Positions 13,580 to 13,701 of a stretch of DNA of 13,701 bases are shown here, piece after piece. This stretch comes from Candidatus Bipolaricaulota bacterium. GTDB taxonomy: Bacteria > Bipolaricaulota > Bipolaricaulia > Bipolaricaulales > Bipolaricaulaceae. The position numbers were made by a program, and so were the translations under genes. Numbering within the stretch: the stretch's first letter is position 1; every line of letters starts with the position of its first letter. The stretch covers positions 1 to 13,701 of the forward strand of contig JAGGWU010000074.1 of the NCBI GenBank assembly GCA_021163465.1, written 5' to 3'. Under the pieces are notes generated by a model. That model saw nothing but the letters and a program-made list of their open reading frames with translations, did not search any database and was not told the origin of the DNA.

Positions 13580-13701
13580 TCTTCTACAGTTCAGCAAGGA
13601 TAAGGCAGTGGAAATGCCCTTGCCATGGGAAGCCGGGTCAAAAAACCGCTGAACTATAGTGCCAACAAAATGACGAATGTCCCCCAATCAAGCCTTTACA
13701 A
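13580..13701. other. Right flank, nothing recognised
   Basis: I found no gene, RNA or repeat I could support here. The − strand frame that continues from the transposase fragment to 13687 is probably open by chance. Confidence 0.3.

Noticed and set aside
13218..13652. + strand open frame across the end of larA and the IS remnant
   Set aside because: It runs antisense through the transposase fragment and in another frame through larA, with no coherent protein family.
1..13701. CRISPR array, tRNA, rRNA or known riboswitch
   Set aside because: No regularly spaced repeats, cloverleaf-like sequences, rRNA motifs or recognisable riboswitch cores were found on either strand by reading.

Overview
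This window looks like a bacterial chromosome segment of moderate to high G+C with a run of 12 co-directional, tightly packed genes (about 1020–13285, + strand), bounded on both sides by decayed pieces of the same IS256-family (mutator-type) transposase in inverted orientation. GTG and TTG starts and AGG arginine codons are frequent. The solute-binding protein has a signal peptide without a lipobox. Together with the lactate-oxidation genes, this suggests an anaerobic, possibly thermophilic fermenter (for example Bipolaricaulota, Thermotogota or a related lineage). That taxonomic guess is inference only.

Layout. Positions 1–623 hold a frameshifted, internally deleted transposase pseudogene. 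Positions 624–1019 hold a consensus sigma-70 promoter (TTGACA, 17 bp, TATAAT) overlapped by two GAAAT-type candidate operator sites, then a leader of about 280 nt with hairpins and one possible small ORF. The operon follows: an RpiR-type regulator; an EamA/DMT membrane transporter; a zinc-dependent medium-chain dehydrogenase; a DhnA/LsrF-type class I aldolase; two sugar ABC permeases and their binding protein, with no ATPase; a TIM-barrel sugar isomerase/epimerase; then EtfB, EtfA, a GlcD/LctD-type FAD dehydrogenase and a LarA-type nickel-pincer racemase. Junctions are mostly overlaps or very short gaps. A hairpin lies 3 nt past the last stop. Positions 13400–13579 (− strand) hold the second transposase remnant.

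How the genes may work together. The first eight genes look like an RpiR-controlled uptake and degradation cassette for a sugar or sugar derivative. The last four match, in order, the lactate-oxidation genes lctB-lctC-lctD-(lctE)-lctF of Acetobacterium woodii, but without the lactate permease. The most economical reading (inference) is that the imported compound is isomerised, oxidised and cleaved by the aldolase to give lactate or another small 2-hydroxyacid inside the cell. That acid is then racemised by LarA and oxidised by the flavin dehydrogenase through ETF. I do not know of this exact gene combination as a described pathway, and the substrate cannot be read from sequence alone.

Other points of note are a perfect 41-bp palindrome (19-bp arms) inside the isomerase gene just downstream of the binding-protein gene, and the inverted IS remnants, which give the locus an old composite-transposon layout.
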